From NCBI GenBank assembly GCA_002316385.1, contig DCDL01000022.1, positions 53,621-60,363 on the forward strand: 6,743 nt of DNA, given 5' to 3'. Positions 6,706-6,743 of the stretch are shown here, piece after piece. The notes beneath the pieces were generated by a model, which did no database searches, was not told where the DNA came from, and was given only the letters and a program-made list of their open reading frames with translations. The stretch comes from Clostridium sp. UBA1056. Its GTDB lineage: Bacteria > Bacillota > Clostridia > Clostridiales > Clostridiaceae. The position numbers and the translations under genes are program-made. How positions within the stretch are numbered: position 1 is the first letter of the stretch; each line of letters opens with the position of its first letter.

Positions 6706-6743
6706 TTTATATCCCACCCTTCTAAGGCATCTGAAAATAAATA
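6702..6743 (-). CDS. Partial CDS, C-terminal 13 codons of an upstream gene
   Basis: A minus-strand frame open from the window edge ends YLFSDALEGWDIK followed by TGA at 6702-6704. The TGA overlaps the aminopeptidase GTG start in the four-base arrangement GTGA, typical of translationally coupled operon genes. The peptide looks like a normal protein end, but 13 residues are too few to identify a family. The alternative is that this is non-coding leader and the overlap is chance. Confidence 0.5.
   Translation of the reverse strand, partial: YLFSDALEGWDIK
6715..6721 (-). promoter_or_regulatory. Ribosome binding site deciding the aminopeptidase start
   Basis: AAGGGTG (minus strand) lies 9 bases before the GTG at 6705. 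It abuts or overlaps the GTG at 6717, so it could not serve that codon. This is the main reason for preferring the shorter reading; the match to AAGGAGGTG is imperfect. Confidence 0.5.

Noticed and set aside
1..6743. CRISPR array, insertion sequence, phage or toxin-antitoxin content
   Set aside because: No regularly spaced direct repeats, transposase-like frames, terminal inverted repeats with target duplications, or paired small toxin genes were seen.

Overview
The window is AT-rich, carries genes on one strand only, and uses strong AGGAGG-like ribosome binding sites, GTG as well as ATG starts, and textbook sigma-A promoters. Together with the protein types (a long-form urocanase, an M29 aminopeptidase, a FocA-family channel and a short-signal lipoprotein), this points to a low-GC Gram-positive anaerobe, most likely Clostridium or a close relative. 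The species cannot be named from the sequence alone.

Layout, in the direction of transcription (minus strand, high to low coordinates). (1) At the right edge are the last 13 codons of an unidentified gene, whose TGA overlaps the GTG start of the next gene. (2) Next is a 661-residue M29-type metallo-aminopeptidase. (3) After a 29-base gap comes hutU, a 675-residue urocanate hydratase of the long subfamily. About 90 bases past hutU a stem-loop with a U-tail ends this unit. (4) A separate promoter then drives a lipoprotein gene with a probable beta-propeller ectodomain. Its last codons and stop codon lie inside an intrinsic terminator. (5) A consensus promoter (TTGACA, 17 bases, TATAAT) drives a formate/nitrite-family channel gene (focA-like). 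The final 137 bases hold no gene that I can support.

How it may fit together. The aminopeptidase and hutU are almost certainly co-transcribed. A peptidase releasing free amino acids upstream of a histidine-degradation enzyme suggests peptide scavenging that feeds histidine, via urocanate, to glutamate and a one-carbon unit. Fermentative histidine users can dispose of that unit as formate, so a FocA-family channel a few kilobases downstream is suggestive. However, it has its own promoter behind a terminator, so a functional link is inference only.

No mobile element, CRISPR array, rRNA, tRNA or recognisable riboswitch was seen. I found no clear evidence of a wholly new system. The items most worth a second look are the terminator built into the lipoprotein coding end, the uncharacterised N-terminal third of the aminopeptidase and its coupling to hutU, and a possible near-palindromic operator upstream of the lipoprotein promoter.
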